Source of the DNA: Manduca sexta
Lineage: Eukaryota > Arthropoda > Insecta > Lepidoptera > Sphingidae
Reading direction: 5' to 3'
DNA length: 64,000 nt
NCBI RefSeq assembly: GCF_014839805.1
Contig: NC_051119.1
Span: 2,845,245 to 2,909,244 of the forward strand
The position numbers were made by a program, and so were the translations under genes. The notes under the pieces are model-generated. The model saw only the letters and a program-made list of their open reading frames with translations. It had not been told where the DNA came from and made no database searches. Below, piece after piece: positions 42,880-53,702 of this stretch (position 1 is its first letter; the number at the start of each line of letters is the position of its first letter).

Positions 42880-43150
42880 CTTATTAGTGTATTTATATAT
42901 TTATTTATTTTTTATATATGTATATATATATGTATTTTTTTGTATATATATATATCTATATATTTATATATGCGAGTATGTTTTAATAACATTTGTTTAC
43001 TATTTCTCTTCTTATTTGTTTTTCACTTCTTTTATTATACACCTACCTCCGTCCTCTCTACACCACCCCAAGGTTGACTGGGAGAGAATGCCCATGGCAT
43101 TACGCCTGTATACCATGTGTACAAAGTGTTAATAAATAAATAAATAAATA
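41455..43150 (+). mobile_element. CR1-like LINE, 5'-truncated copy
   Basis: RT ORF, then a TA-rich 3' UTR at 42880-43125 with 'aaggttgactgggagagaat' and 'atgcccatggcattacgcc', and a (TAAA)n tail at 43131-43150. Similar 3' UTR words are ones I associate with lepidopteran CR1-like elements. Flanks share 'aaaatata(ta)c' (41443-41451 and 43151-43160), a possible but weak target duplication. Confidence 0.8.
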
Positions 43151-43429
43151 AAATATATACAAAAATAAATTTGATTTAACTTAAATATTTTTATAATTAT
43201 TTGCTATTTAAATAATTTTGAGCATATAAATATTTTTCGAGATAAATCAACAGGGGGTCAAGCCCCCAATCTTCCTGAATCCGTTCCCAGTAAGCTCAAG
43301 TTTCAAGGAACAACTGACATCCGTTGCGGTTTTCACGCATAACGCGAACAAATGATCCAGAAAAACGAAGCGCATGGTAAAACCGCTTATGGCTTTTCTT
43401 TTGAAAATGTTTTGAAAACATTATGCTCA

Positions 43430-43556
43430 CGCTTTTACCCCGCAAGGTAGACAGAGCTAGAAGTATATTTCGCCGAGTATTGATCTCCAAATCACTAGAG
43501 GACTCACGCTCTTATCCCTGCAGGGTGGGCAGAGCTAGAAGTATATTTCGCCGAAA
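43430..43556. repeat. Two direct copies of a SINE-C-like 3' segment
   Basis: 'cacgcttttaccccgcaagg' then 'agacagagctagaagtatat' (43430-43480), and 'cacgctcttatccctgcagg' then 'ggcagagctagaagtatatt' (43506-43556). About 75 bp apart. Confidence 0.55.
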
Positions 43557-43617
43557 TTTTATCTCCGAATGACTAAACGAGCAAAAAATTCTGATGATTG
43601 TAACAAATATAGTCATA

Positions 43618-43722
43618 GATTGCCTCGGTGGTATAGTTGTGTTACTATATGACACTAATGCTGAAGTCTCGGATTCGATCCCGGGTTGGCAGTAATCTTG
43701 AGTCTGTCTACTCAGTATCAGC
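43618..43722 (+). repeat. SINE-C head and early body
   Basis: 'attgcctcggtggtatagtt', 'ctcggattcgatcccgggtt' and 'ctactcagtatcagc', then an abrupt switch to SINE-A. Confidence 0.8.
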
Positions 43723-43955
43723 AAGTTATGTATGTATTCTTTGTGAATTATCGCTTGCTTTAACGGTGAAGGAAAACATCGTGAGGAAACCTGAATACCC
43801 AAGAAATTCTCTATTTGGAATTTTCGAGGGTGCGTGAATTCTACCTATCCTCACTAGGTCAGCGTGGTGGACTAAGACCTAATCCCTCTCAGTAGTAGAG
43901 GAGGCCCGTGCTCAGCAGTGGTACAGTATATTATACAGGGCTGATATTATTATAT
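43723..43955 (+). repeat. SINE-A, 5'-truncated, chimeric with SINE-C
   Basis: Starts at 'gttatgtatgtattctttgt', runs through 'gtcagcgtggtggactaaga' to 'cagggctgatattattata'. The upstream head is supplied by SINE-C. Confidence 0.8.
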
Positions 43956-44317
43956 TATTTTACCTAAATCCATGCCTTTTCCTTTTATTGTTGAGTTTTT
44001 GATGTGCAAAAATACAAGCGAGCAATGTACGTCTCATTATTCTTGTAAATTAAAAATATTAATCCGTTATACCCCAGCGTACGCATACAATATTCGTGAA
44101 TAGTTTGCGATATTAAAAAAACACCGCAGCAAACAATGTGTCCCACGTTACAATGCGACATGTTATTTAAGTTTTTTCTGTTGAGAAATGAGAAACGGAA
44201 AGGCATTACTGGTTGACGCGCGATAAAGGCTGTCGTCGACTGGAGGAGAAACGAAGCGCGCCGAATTTGATCGCTTTATTCCTTTATTTTGTTTTATTAG
44301 TGATACAATTAGATTAT

Positions 44318-44605
44318 TTGGTGGTAGGTCTCTCATATGTGAGAGTCAGCCTGGGTGGTTACCACCGCAATGCCTCTTTCTGCCGCCAAGTGTGTAGTTG
44401 TGTCCCGGTTTGAAGGACATTGTAGCCAGTGTAACTACTGGACATAAGACTTAACATCTCAAGTCTCAGGATGGCGAGCGCAGTGGAATATCAAACAATA
44501 CTTTGTAATTCAAGGTATTGCACAGTGTTTCTATTGTTTATGGGCGATCGTGTCGCTTACCACCAGGTGAATAGCAAGCTCGTCTCGTCATTCAAAGCAG
44601 TAAAA
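44318..44605 (+). repeat. Rep-F, full length
   Basis: 'tggtggtaggtctctcatat' to 'tcgtctcgtcattcaaagca' and an A-run. A small deletion lies in the 'ccgccaagtgtgtagttg' region. Confidence 0.85.
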
Positions 44606-44639
44606 AAAAGATAACACCTACAGTATATTAGTCTTTATT

Positions 44640-44870
44640 AGAGCAACGAAAGCCAAATCAACGGTTTTTAGAATTTCTGTGACTATATTTGTACACGCAT
44701 CACGCAATAACTATTGCTCTGAATTGAATTCAGTTTTCACCGATGTATTGCTAGAAGTCTAATTTAAAATATAGGCTCCATTTTATCCAGTGAAAATATA
44801 AAACATTTTATTCTAAAAGACTTCTTCACGCGGGCTAAGTTAAAATCAAAAACGAATGATAATATTTTTA
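44640..44870 (+). repeat. Interspersed repeat shared with 34555-34715
   Basis: 'gtacacgcatcacgcaataa' and 'cagttttcaccgatgtattg'. It ends with 'cttcacgcgggctaag', a Helitron-like terminal word, which supports a Helitron origin. Confidence 0.5.
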
Positions 44871-45061
44871 ATTTTGCATGGAAGACTCAACCGAAACTAG
44901 GTAAACGAAAAAACGAAATACTGCAAAGGAATCCCGTTGACGATTTTAATAAAACTCAAACGGCATCATTAGATTCTTGGAAAATAAATTTTCCTAGAAT
45001 TCTAACTCACTCGTTTTTGAAAAAACACGATACGTATTATTGTACCATCCGATAATTATGT

Positions 45062-45305
45062 ACACGCACGCCTAAAGAGTAAGCAGAGGTACAAATAGAG
45101 TATTCACTTTTCGCCATATTTGTTATGACCCATGATATGATAGAGGTGAACCTATCTCCATATCGGGCACAAATTTTAGGCTTCGGGCTAATACAGAGCA
45201 GAAAAAATTAATATTACTTTGCCTGACACGGGATTCAAAAGCGACACCTCGGAGCAGTAATTGAAGGAAGTACGTAATAAAACTACGTTACCGAAGCAGC
45301 CGAGA
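45062..45305 (-). repeat. SINE-C, diverged
   Basis: Minus-oriented: 'gcacgcctaaagagtaagca', 'atatcgggcacaaatttt', head 'cgggattcaaaagcgacacc' ending 'taccgaagcagcc'. Confidence 0.75.
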
Positions 45306-45309
45306 GGAA

Positions 45310-45615
45310 GTGTTGAATTTAATTTACGAGCATATAAATGAACTGCTCTAAACAACAATAAAAAACCATTTGTATTTTATTTTCTTCTCTCTTTATCATG
45401 TACTGTAGTCTTTACCTAAAACTGGTTTTGCAAAGAGCAACATCAGAGTTTCTTGATCGTTCTTCTCTGGTGAGAACTGCTTTCCGAACTGGTGGTAGTG
45501 TTAATATTGACGGAATCTAAATAATTTATAACATTTTATGGATTGAAATTAATCATTTCATTTCATTTAAGCTAACAATTCATAATTACGAGAATATACG
45601 TCTACTATCGATTAC
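45310..45615. other. No recognisable feature
   Basis: AT-rich; nothing matched. Confidence 0.4.
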
Positions 45616-45617
45616 AA

Positions 45618-46089
45618 TCTATATAAAGCTGAAGAGTTTGCTATTTGAACACGCTAATCTCATAAACTAGTTCGAATTGAAAAAATCTTTAAGTGTTGGA
45701 TAGCCCATGTATCGAGGGAGGCTATAGGCTATATGACATCACGCTGTAACCTATAAGAGGGGAGCATCAATAAAAAATATTACCACAACGGGGAAAATTC
45801 ATTCCTTTTGAGAGCTTCCGTTGCGAGCACTTCGGTTAAAGTTACGCAACAATCATGTATACCGGCATTGTTCCTTTTAAAAAAATATATAATATTTAAA
45901 AACAAGGTCCCCGCTCCATCTGTCTGACTGTTTGAACGCGATAAATTAAAAAACTACCCAACAGATTTCGATGAAATTTGGTATGGAGATAGTTTGAGAT
46001 ACTGGGAAGGACATAGGTTAGTTTACATCCCGGGAAAATAGATAACGGATCTTTTATACTGAATATATGAAGCCGCGAGCAAAAGCTAG
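45618..46089 (+). mobile_element. HEL-2 Helitron, single-unit form, exact borders
   Basis: A at 45617, TC at 45618-45619, CTAG at 46086-46089 and T at 46090: the canonical Helitron insertion between A and T. It contains one copy of the 123-bp unit region ('gtgttggatagcccatgtat', 'atgacatcacgctgtaac') and ends 'gccgcgagcaaaagctagt'. 472 bp, non-autonomous. Confidence 0.88.
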
Positions 46090-46342
46090 TGTACAAATAA
46101 ACATAAAATAGTAATGCAAAACAATATAAAACGTCCCGCTAAAGTTAAACGCGACAGTGACATTACCGCTGCATTTAATTCCCTTTCATAATATTCTTTT
46201 TGTATTCCAAGTGTATTTTACATACGAGAAATACAAAGTGGTTTTGTGGTGCCGCAGTGGGCCCCTACTATTTGTTACTTTTTACCAGAAAAATAAAAAT
46301 CTTCTTGGTTGCACCACTTCAGCGTTTTCATTTTAATATTCT

Positions 46343-46670
46343 TTCTGCCTTTCATCTTCGTGTAGTCATCATAAGTAGCTAGTGAAAGGCTGGTAGGTTA
46401 GCTAGGTTAGGGCTCATGTCCTCGCCGGTGAGGATCGCGACGCGTTACCCTTCTATTTCCCCCTACTTGCCAGTCCGAGCTGATAACTTCGGTTTGTACC
46501 ATGTTTTCATTATAAATTTTATCCCTAATTTAAAATGTTCATAGTTATATAAGTAATTTTAATATTTGTTTAGAAATAATAATTATTATTCTTATACATT
46601 GTTTTGACGTATCATAAGTGCAACTTTGTTCGCCTACGTGATAAATAAAGTATTTTATTTATTTTTTTAT
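46343..46670 (+). mobile_element. LINE-K 3' end
   Basis: Matches 4600-4925 throughout ('tagctaggttagggctcatg', 'cgacgcgttacccttctatt', 'gataaataaagtattttatt'). Truncated inside the 3' UTR. Confidence 0.8.
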
Positions 46671-46679
46671 AAAGTAAAC

Positions 46680-46925
46680 GTTCTTAAACTAACACACGCA
46701 TTTATCCCTGAAGGGGTATGCAGAGACGCAACCAGGGCACCTACTTTTCGCCAAGTGTGTTCCGTCACATGATGTGATAGCGAGCCTATTGTATCGGACA
46801 CTAACGCCGAGTTTGATACTGAGCAGAAAAACCCAAATATCACTTTGCCTGACCCGAGATTCGAAACGAGGACCTCAGAGCGCAGATGTATTGCGGATGC
46901 AGTAAAACTACGCCACCGAGGCAGT
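46680..46925 (-). repeat. SINE-C, full length
   Basis: Minus-oriented: 'cgcatttatccctgaagggg', 'ccgtcacatgatgtgatagc', head 'cctgacccgagattcgaaac', end 'acgccaccgaggcag'. Confidence 0.85.
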
Positions 46926-46929
46926 CTTA

Positions 46930-47262
46930 CGTTCTTAGTATAAAAAATTAGTTCCATATTCCATCTTGGAAAACATGTAATTAGTGTGAAGTTAGTTCTT
47001 TAACTAAACTCTTTCGTTTATACACTGTCTGTTTTCTTAAAATTTAATAAATATTATAGCACAAAATGACGAGGTATTGTATTTTCCTGGCCACACTATA
47101 TGTGTCTTTATTGTACTCCATTGTGAGGTTTAAAGTCAAATTTAAATTTAAATGATATTTATAGTGGCGTACAGGTAGAATTATAGTGTTTCAAATTTAT
47201 AAAACACTTACAAACATTTCACAAACGATTTAATTAATTTTTATCGATCTCACAAAAGGAAG
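46930..47262. other. No recognisable feature
   Basis: AT-rich, no assignment. Confidence 0.4.
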
Positions 47263-47264
47263 GA

Positions 47265-47345
47265 GGTATTTGAACCCGGGATTCGAACCCAGGACCTCAG
47301 AGCGCTATTGTACCGGACATGCAATACAACTACGCCACCGAGACA
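47265..47345 (-). repeat. SINE-B/C tRNA-like head, isolated
   Basis: 'gggattcgaacccaggacct' and 'actacgccaccgagacag'. Well preserved, but the acceptor-stem halves do not pair across, and no Pol III terminator closes it, so it is not a tRNA gene. Confidence 0.75.
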
Positions 47346-47519
47346 GTCGGAGTCGAAGTCACTGAATAAAACGCAAAAGCAAATTCTATTGTTGTTTTGC
47401 TGTCAGGAAATGTTCGAATTTGATTGGTATGTGCGAGTGATTTTATATGTAGACATATATTGCATGTAAGTATATATAAATAAGTCCTTCAACCGAGCTT
47501 ATATTATTTTATACACCCC

Positions 47520-47755
47520 CTCCTCCTTACGCCTTTTATTCCCAAAGGGGGGAGACTGAGACGCAACTGGTGCACCCGCTTTTCGCCGTGTGTATTCCGT
47601 CCCGTGATGTGAAGGGGCGAGCCTGTCGCCATATCGAGCACAAATTCTAGAATTCGAACTGATACAGAGTATAAAAACCTAATATCACGTCGCTTGACCT
47701 GTAGATCGAACCCGAGACCTCAGCACTGCAGTCTTATCGTCCCAGTAGCAAGCAG
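47520..47755 (-). repeat. SINE-C, full length
   Basis: Minus-oriented: 'tattcccaaaggggggagac', 'ttttcgccgtgtgtattccg', 'gtgatgtgaaggggcgagcc', 'gcttgacctgtagatcgaac'. Confidence 0.8.
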
Positions 47756-47933
47756 CGATATATTTTAAGTCGAATTAGTCGAAAGCAACCCGGTTTTACT
47801 CACATGTTTACGTGGTGAGGATGACTTACTGAATACGTCAAAACTGGTCGGCAATATCAACTACGTAGACATGGAGTAAAACCGGCTTGCTTTCTACTAA
47901 TTTAATATGTCTCGCGTAAGTTTTAAAGATATA

Positions 47934-48482
47934 CTAGCTTTTGCTCGCGGCTTCGCCCGCGTGAAGAAATTTTCCGGGATAAAAGTCCACTGTATGATAA
48001 AAGTCTTACTACATATTTTCCCGGTACTGATAGGTTCAAACTAATTTTATCCCCATGGCAGTTGAATTTATCAAAATCCTATTTAAGCGAACGTCTTCAT
48101 CATAGTAGCTCCAATCTTTAATTTCACTTCAATCAGTCGAAAATCTAAGAAGATTTATACAAACTTTCATCCCCTATTTTATCGCCTTAGGGGTGGAATT
48201 TATCAAAATCCTTTCTTAGGGGATGCCTAAGTCATAGTAGCTTTATGCATGCAAAGTCTTAACCTGATCGGTTTAAAATTGACAAAGTTTCATAAAAAAC
48301 TTTCATCCCCTATTTTATCCCCTTAGGGGTAGAATTAATCAAAATCCTTTCTTAGCGGATGCCTACGTCATAACATCTACCTGCATGCCAAATTTGAGTC
48401 CGATCCGTCCAGTGGTTTGGGCTGTGCGTTGATAGGTCACTATGTCAGTCAGACAGTCACCTTTGAGTTATATATATATTTA
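47934..48482 (-). mobile_element. Helitron-like element with three internal repeats
   Basis: Minus-oriented: CTAG at plus 47934-47937 beside 'gctcgcggcttcgcccgcg'. The interior has three degenerate units marked by 'tcaaaatcct' at 48071, 48203 and 48339 (about 132-136 bp apart), each with a 'catcccctattttat' or related word. The start is near 48482 and not exact. Confidence 0.75.
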
Positions 48483-48484
48483 GT

Positions 48485-49080
48485 TTCTTAGTCGCAATAT
48501 TTCGAGTTCCATTCGAGAACAACTAGTATCACAAAACGTCGCCCCCAGTGGACCTGACGCAGTTTACACTAAAATGACTTGTGCAATGCCACTTTTCTGC
48601 GCAATTGTACCGCGGGTCCACTCTGTTTAATTATTGTCCACTTGCATTTACGTGAGACTTCAATATTCTGTACTGTTTGGGCCACTCCTTTAATATTTTA
48701 AACGCTCAATATTTTATGAAAAAATGAGCATTTCTCTAAACAATTATTAAATTTAGAAGCTTTGCGTATATTTGGAATTTTATGAAAAGAAAAATTTCTT
48801 CGCACAATACGTTTATAACAAACTACAAAAAAAAATTACATAGTGGGTTCAGGCAACGTGCATCCCATGTTACTGTCGAATAAGTTCCAGTTCAGCACTA
48901 AATGCCGGGCAAGGTGTGCCTGGCGCTGGTTTTCAACTAGAATCTTCACCACCCTCTGGAACTTTATGAGCGTAGTTTATCTTTAATTTGAAATATATAA
49001 GTTTTCTTGTTTATATAAATCTGATATTATAATTTAGTCGGTCTTAATATGTGATAGTGTTAGCCTAGTTATATGTGATA
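48485..49080. other. No recognisable gene
   Basis: Mixed-composition sequence with no repeat match. Parts near 48530-48640 and 48880-48960 are GC-richer but have no usable frame. Confidence 0.4.
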
Positions 49081-49082
49081 GC

Positions 49083-49385
49083 CTAGTTGGTTATGGAACG
49101 GACTGCCGAGACGAATCCAGGTTCAAATCCCAAGGGTACACACCTTTACTTTTCTGAAATTATGTGTGTATTCTTTATGAATTATTGCTTGCTTTAACGG
49201 TGAAGGAAAACATCGTAATGAAACCTGCATACATGAGAAGTTGTCTATAGGAATTTTACAGCGTGTGAAGTCTACCAATCCGCACTAGGCCAGCGTGGTG
49301 GACTAAAGCTTCATTCCTCTAAATAGTAGAGGAGGACCATGACCAGCAGTGGGACAGTATATATTACAGGGCTGATATATTTTAT
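49083..49385 (+). repeat. SINE-A, full length with head
   Basis: Head 'agcctagttggttatggaac' and 'ccaggttcaaatcccaaggg' (A- and B-box-like), core 'accaatccgcactaggccag', tail 'cagggctgatatatt'. Confidence 0.85.
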
Positions 49386-49431
49386 TGTTAATATGTGATA
49401 GTTATTCTATTGTTGTTAATTATATAATTTA

Positions 49432-49621
49432 CTAGCGACCCGCCCCGGCTTCGCACGGGTGCAATACTGACTATTTAATGGATGTTATTATTATACATAT
49501 AAACCTTCGTCTTGAATCACTCTATCTATTAAAAAAACGCATCAAAATCCGTTGCGTAGTTTTAAAGATTTAAGCACACATAGGGACAGAGAAAGCGACT
49601 TTGCTTTATACTATGTAGTGA
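49432..49621 (-). mobile_element. HEL-4 Helitron-like element, 190 bp, exact borders
   Basis: Minus-oriented: A|TC at plus 49620-49622 and CTAG|T at plus 49431-49435. It shares 'ttaatggatgttattattat' and 'aagcacacatagggacagag' with 24706-25000. Confidence 0.82.
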
Positions 49622-49788
49622 TTTTAATGTATTATTAACCTAATAAAATATATTCTACAACCAGCATGAAGAACTTAGTCTGTAACAAATTGTTGCACTT
49701 ATAAGTTATATTGATTGTTCCCGTTTTTAAATTGTATTGGTTTTAACAATCGTATGTTAGTCAAATAAATAAAACAATTTACTTGCAG

Positions 49789-49994
49789 TAACGTATCTAC
49801 AGGGTTTAAGAGATGAGGCAGCAAGGGTAGCTACCATAATCGCTGTAGCTACAAGAAAACTTTCTTCAGAGACCGTCCTGTATTATAAGATATTAAGATC
49901 GGCATTCAAAGATTTCGAAAAATATGTACAGTTAGAAAAAAACAATATATACAAAACTTTTTTTGATGTCAATCAATCCTGTTGCTTAAAATGA
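49789..49994 (+). CDS. Candidate 3'-terminal coding exon, unknown protein
   Basis: A polypyrimidine-poor but usable acceptor 'caatttacttgcag' ends at 49788. The frame from 49791 is open for 67 codons to TGA 49992-49994. It starts TYLQGLRDEAARVATIIAV and continues with KLSSETVLYYKILRSAF, a charged mid-part (KDFEKYVQLEKNN) and a short tail ending CCLK. There is no ATG, so it would have to be spliced from an upstream exon in phase 2. The peptide has amphipathic helix character and no repeat-family match in the window. I do not recognise the protein. The evidence is only an open frame in AT-rich DNA plus an AG, so chance or an old retroelement cannot be excluded. Confidence 0.3.
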
Positions 49995-50149
49995 TCAAAA
50001 GACTTTATGAGACCATTAGAGGTTTGAGTACTTTTAAGGTAAGGTACTGCAAAAAACATTAACCATTCATTTTATAGACAATCCAATTCGCTTTAATCAT
50101 AACAAAACTATTCAGAATACACTTTGGACTGCACTCCATAATACCAAGT

Positions 50150-50245
50150 TTTTTTTATTGCTTTGAATGACGAGACGAGATTACCATTCGCCCTATGGTC
50201 AGCGATACGACCGCCCATAAACAGTAGAAAACATCTTCCAACAAC
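50150..50245 (-). repeat. Rep-F 3' fragment
   Basis: Minus-oriented: 'ttttttattgctttgaatga' then 'gcgatacgaccgcccataaa'. Confidence 0.75.
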
Positions 50246-50249
50246 TTTA

Positions 50250-50715
50250 AGTGCTGTAGGGTCACATTGCCATGACAATATTAAAAAAAAAAATAGGCAG
50301 TATTTTAGCAGAAAGACATAGTAGAGTTACTTAGCACTGCCAATTAAAAAAAATTACACAATATTTTAGCAAAAAGACATTATAACTTCGCGTAAGACAC
50401 TAATTTCAAAGCCACTAAATATCATAAGTATTAAGAATTCAAAAAACGTCTCTTCACCTGAAAAGAATTCGTTGAATATAAATACTTTGAAACCCTATTA
50501 CGGGCTGGACTCTTGCAGTCTTTGGAGTAGACGTGACCTCAAAGAAATTAAATAAAGTCTGGACTTTTTAAAATTCTATGTCGTCACGATGTTAGGAGAG
50601 GACATCATGTGCTTGAATGAATGAATGGTATAAAATATGTTGAATATTTTGGTAAGTTAAAGAGTCTTACAGATGTCAAATTTTGTACCAGACACAATAA
50701 TTTTAACTAAAAAGC
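50250..50715. other. No recognisable gene
   Basis: Near 50283-50365 two short segments ('agtattttagcagaaagaca' and 'atattttagcaaaaagacat') form a local direct repeat about 70 bp apart. Otherwise nothing. Confidence 0.4.
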
Positions 50716-50719
50716 TATA

Positions 50720-50973
50720 TCTATATATGTAAAAAATGGATCACTATTTCCCTTGGTCACGCTATCGCGTGTGTACGGCTAGACCTATTTCACTATTTTT
50801 TTTTGTGTTTGTTATTGTCAGGAGAAGGTTCTTATGAAAGAAAAAATTCAAAAAATTGCTCGGAAAATTAGAAAATTTAACGAAAATATTATTATTTGAA
50901 ATAACTGTCAGCGATTGACAGAATGCGCGCTGCAAATTCATAGTTAAGACGGGACGTCTGTCGGCTCAGCTAG
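50720..50973 (+). mobile_element. HEL-1 Helitron, exact borders
   Basis: A at 50719, TC at 50720-50721, CTAG at 50970-50973, T at 50974. The interior has 'tcactatttcccttggtcac' and 'gacagaatgcgcgctgcaaa'; a stem 'agacgggacgtct' precedes the end. Confidence 0.87.
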
Positions 50974-51127
50974 TTTTTTATATAGAAGATATAGCAAGCC
51001 ATACTAGAAGCTTCTGTTAATGGTAGAATCTATTTTATATACGCTCGGAGTTATTGACATCTAATGTTTAAAGATGGTCAGCGAGCTCTAGGACCATGCA
51101 GGTATGCTAGTGGTAGAATAATGTATA

Positions 51128-51446
51128 ATAAATATCAGCCCTGTATTATATACTTGTCCACTGCTGAGCACGGGCCTCCTCTACTACTGAGAGGGATTAG
51201 GCTTTAGTCCACCACGCTGGCCTAGTGCGGATTGGTAGACTTCATACACCTTCGAAATTCCTACAGAGAACTCAGATGTGCAGGTTTTCTCACGATGTTT
51301 TCCTTCACCGTTAAAGCGAACGATAAATTCACAAAGAATACACACATGATTTTTTAGAAAAGTCAGAGGTGTGTGCCCTTGGGATTTGAACCTGCGGACA
51401 TTCGTCTCGGCAGTCCGTTCCACACCCAACTAGGCTATCGCCGCTT
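51128..51446 (-). repeat. SINE-A, full length, young copy
   Basis: Near-identical to 23778-24096. Head ends 'caactaggctatcgccgc'. The 3' end begins 'aataaatatcagccctgtat'. Confidence 0.87.
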
Positions 51447-51449
51447 AGA

Positions 51450-51655
51450 ATAATGTATCCATATTTTATATCCGCCGAGATGGCGACCACCGTACACAAG
51501 ATATTAAAACCTAGTGGCCTATGTATATATCCAGTTCTAACAGGCCAGCATGTTTTCGACTGAGGGGTAATCATCTCCCGTCAGTCGACATTCTAATGGA
51601 TCGTCACTTACCATCAGGTGCAGTAAGATCACATTGCCATGCTCGCATAAGAATC
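51450..51655 (+). repeat. Rep-D, internally deleted
   Basis: 'gccgagatggcgaccaccgt', 'tatatatccagttctaacag', 'cacttaccatcaggtgcagt'. Confidence 0.78.
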
Positions 51656-51894
51656 ATCAGTGCTTGCATAGCAGTCAACATAAAACCACAGACAATGTGC
51701 CTCCATACAAAGATAAGACTATCAATATTTACATTACTAAAGCCATAAACCCTTACAGAGTAGCAACAAAACTGCATTCAAACGATATAAATCTAAACCA
51801 TCAGATATTCAATATCTACACGCAACATAAACTTCAAAGAAGTTGTGTATTCATATATTTTTATATTCGTAATATTGTTCACGTATTGGACATT

Positions 51895-51985
51895 TGATTT
51901 TTTATCTAAACGCCAATCATTTAAACAAACTTGTTATCACAGCAATGCTCCGTCCTTAGATAAATAACGTCTATTACTAAGGGGT
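51895..51985 (-). repeat. MITE arm, partner of 58425-58635
   Basis: 'cttgttatcacagcaatgct' and 'ccgtccttagataaataacg' match the right arm of the complete MITE. The left arm is reduced to 'tttttatctaaacg'. Confidence 0.65.
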
Positions 51986-52189
51986 AAGTGTTAATCCAGG
52001 ACATGGTCTACTCGTGCGCCAAATTTCATCAAATCCGTTCAGTTTTTTTTGCGTTTACTGGCAACAAACATACAAAGACCCAAACCTTTGCACAGTCTCA
52101 TTTTTTATTGGTAAGAAGTAAGATTACAAAAGCATCTAATTTTTATTACTTCGTCATATGACTATGTAGTGCTATTTACAAGAGTACGA

Positions 52190-52520
52190 CTACCGCGATG
52201 AAGTCCTGGGTTCGAATCAAGGTCGGACCTTAATTGTGACTAGTTTTTTCCATTTTAAAAATGAGTAAGCCCCGGCTTTGAGTAAGGATAATTGTGGTTT
52301 TATACCCCGTGGGCCGTGCCTGGGAAAGCATATAAAGTAGTTGCTCCTGCACCTGATCTCTCCCCGCTCATGTCGGATTGCCGTCTCACTGGTCTATGAG
52401 AGTCAAGGAACAGAGAGTGCACCTGTGTATTGCACACCCAATGGTGCACTATAATATTTCCTGAGTACTTGGCTGACTTCCGTTGAGATTGGCCGCCGTA
52501 GTCGAAATTCAGTTAGAAAG
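52190..52520 (+). repeat. SINE-B, nearly full length
   Basis: Head 'gtcctgggttcgaatcaagg', then 'ctttgagtaaggataattg', 'gccgtctcactggtctatga' and 'aaggaacagagagtgcacct', ending near 'gattggccgccg'. Plus-oriented. Confidence 0.8.
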
Positions 52521-52794
52521 GAATCAAATTTAATAAAATCCCGCTATGAAACTTTATACTTAACTTATAAGCCTTCTATTACGGAGCGTCACGCCAACCC
52601 CTATTTAAACCGTCTCTTTAATTTAACAGTTAAATTAGGAGTTAATGAAGTTTAACTTCGTAGTAATTGCTTGAAAATTCGATATAAATAATTAAATTTA
52701 AACATCGTAATTATAATTAATTGATTTACATTTTCATATGGACAATACCATTGCTAATTAAATTTTGATACGAATGAAGGTAATAGCAAAAACA

Positions 52795-53025
52795 ATCATC
52801 ACGCCATCATCTTCGAAGGGATAGGCAAAGGTGTAACCACGATACTCAGGTTTCGCGATGAGCGGTCCGTCCCATGATGTGATGGGGAGCGAGCCACCGT
52901 CATATCGGGCATTTCCAAACTTTACTGACCAGAAAAACTCAATGCATGACCTGAGATTCGACCTACATACCCCAATATCGTAGTCGTACCACACACGCAG
53001 TAAAACTACGCCACCGCGTCATGAT
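52795..53025 (-). repeat. SINE-C, full length
   Basis: Minus-oriented: 'tcttcgaagggataggcaaa', 'cccatgatgtgatggggagc', head ending 'actacgccaccgcgtc'. Confidence 0.82.
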
Positions 53026-53032
53026 CTTCACA

Positions 53033-53315
53033 AACTCATCACTTAGGTAGCTAGTTAAAGGATGATAGGTTAACTAGGATAGGGCTCATGTCCTCGCCAG
53101 TAAGGATCGCGAAACGTTATCTTTCTATTTCCCCCTAGCTGCCAGCCCTAGCTGACTACTGCCTTGAATTCCTTATAAATTTTATCCCTAATTTAAAATA
53201 TATATTGTTGTATAAGTGATTTTAATAATTATTATTCTTATACATTGTTTTGTCGTATAAGTGCAACTTTGTTCGCTTACATGATAAAGTACTTTATTTT
53301 AACTTACAAATTATA
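53033..53315 (+). mobile_element. LINE-K 3' end
   Basis: 'aactaggatagggctcatgt', 'ttctatttccccctagctgc', 'catgataaagtactttattt'. It begins about 15-20 bp inside the 46343 copy, an independent truncation. Confidence 0.78.
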
Positions 53316-53319
53316 GCAA

Positions 53320-53700
53320 AAGCATCTAAACCTACGGTCATAACAAGCATGCCCTGGCAATAAAAGTTTCCCACATAACATTTTTACTTGTCTGCTAACC
53401 GTACCGGGGCCGGCTGTAAAACACTTTATCTCTTGCTTTGTGGGATTATTCTTCGCAAATAAATCTATTAACGCTCAGGTGAGGACGTCTGTAGCGCTAA
53501 AAGCTGGTAAATTTAGTTTTCTAGAGTTCTTGAGTCCAAGTTATTTTAGAGCTGGAAAACGTGTTTTGAAATTCGGAGAGGTGTATATCATTTGTATGGT
53601 TTACTACGTTTGAACTGGATTTTCTTTGCTAAGCAGCTGCAAATACTTTTGTGGTCTAATTTGGAAGGTATTGTAGCTGTATTTACTAGGTTATGAGATT
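53320..53700. other. No recognisable feature
   Basis: Nothing matched; no coding frame. Confidence 0.4.
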
Positions 53701-53702
53701 TA

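Noticed and set aside
42887..43132. 81-codon Tyr/Ile-rich frame after the RT
   Set aside because: It is a translation of the TA-rich 3' UTR of the LINE.
47265..47345. tRNA-like sequences with A- and B-box words at many places (for example 26945, 36330, 43670, 47275, 62130)
   Set aside because: Each is the 5' head of a SINE or an isolated remnant of one. The acceptor stems do not close into a cloverleaf and no Pol III terminator follows at the right place.
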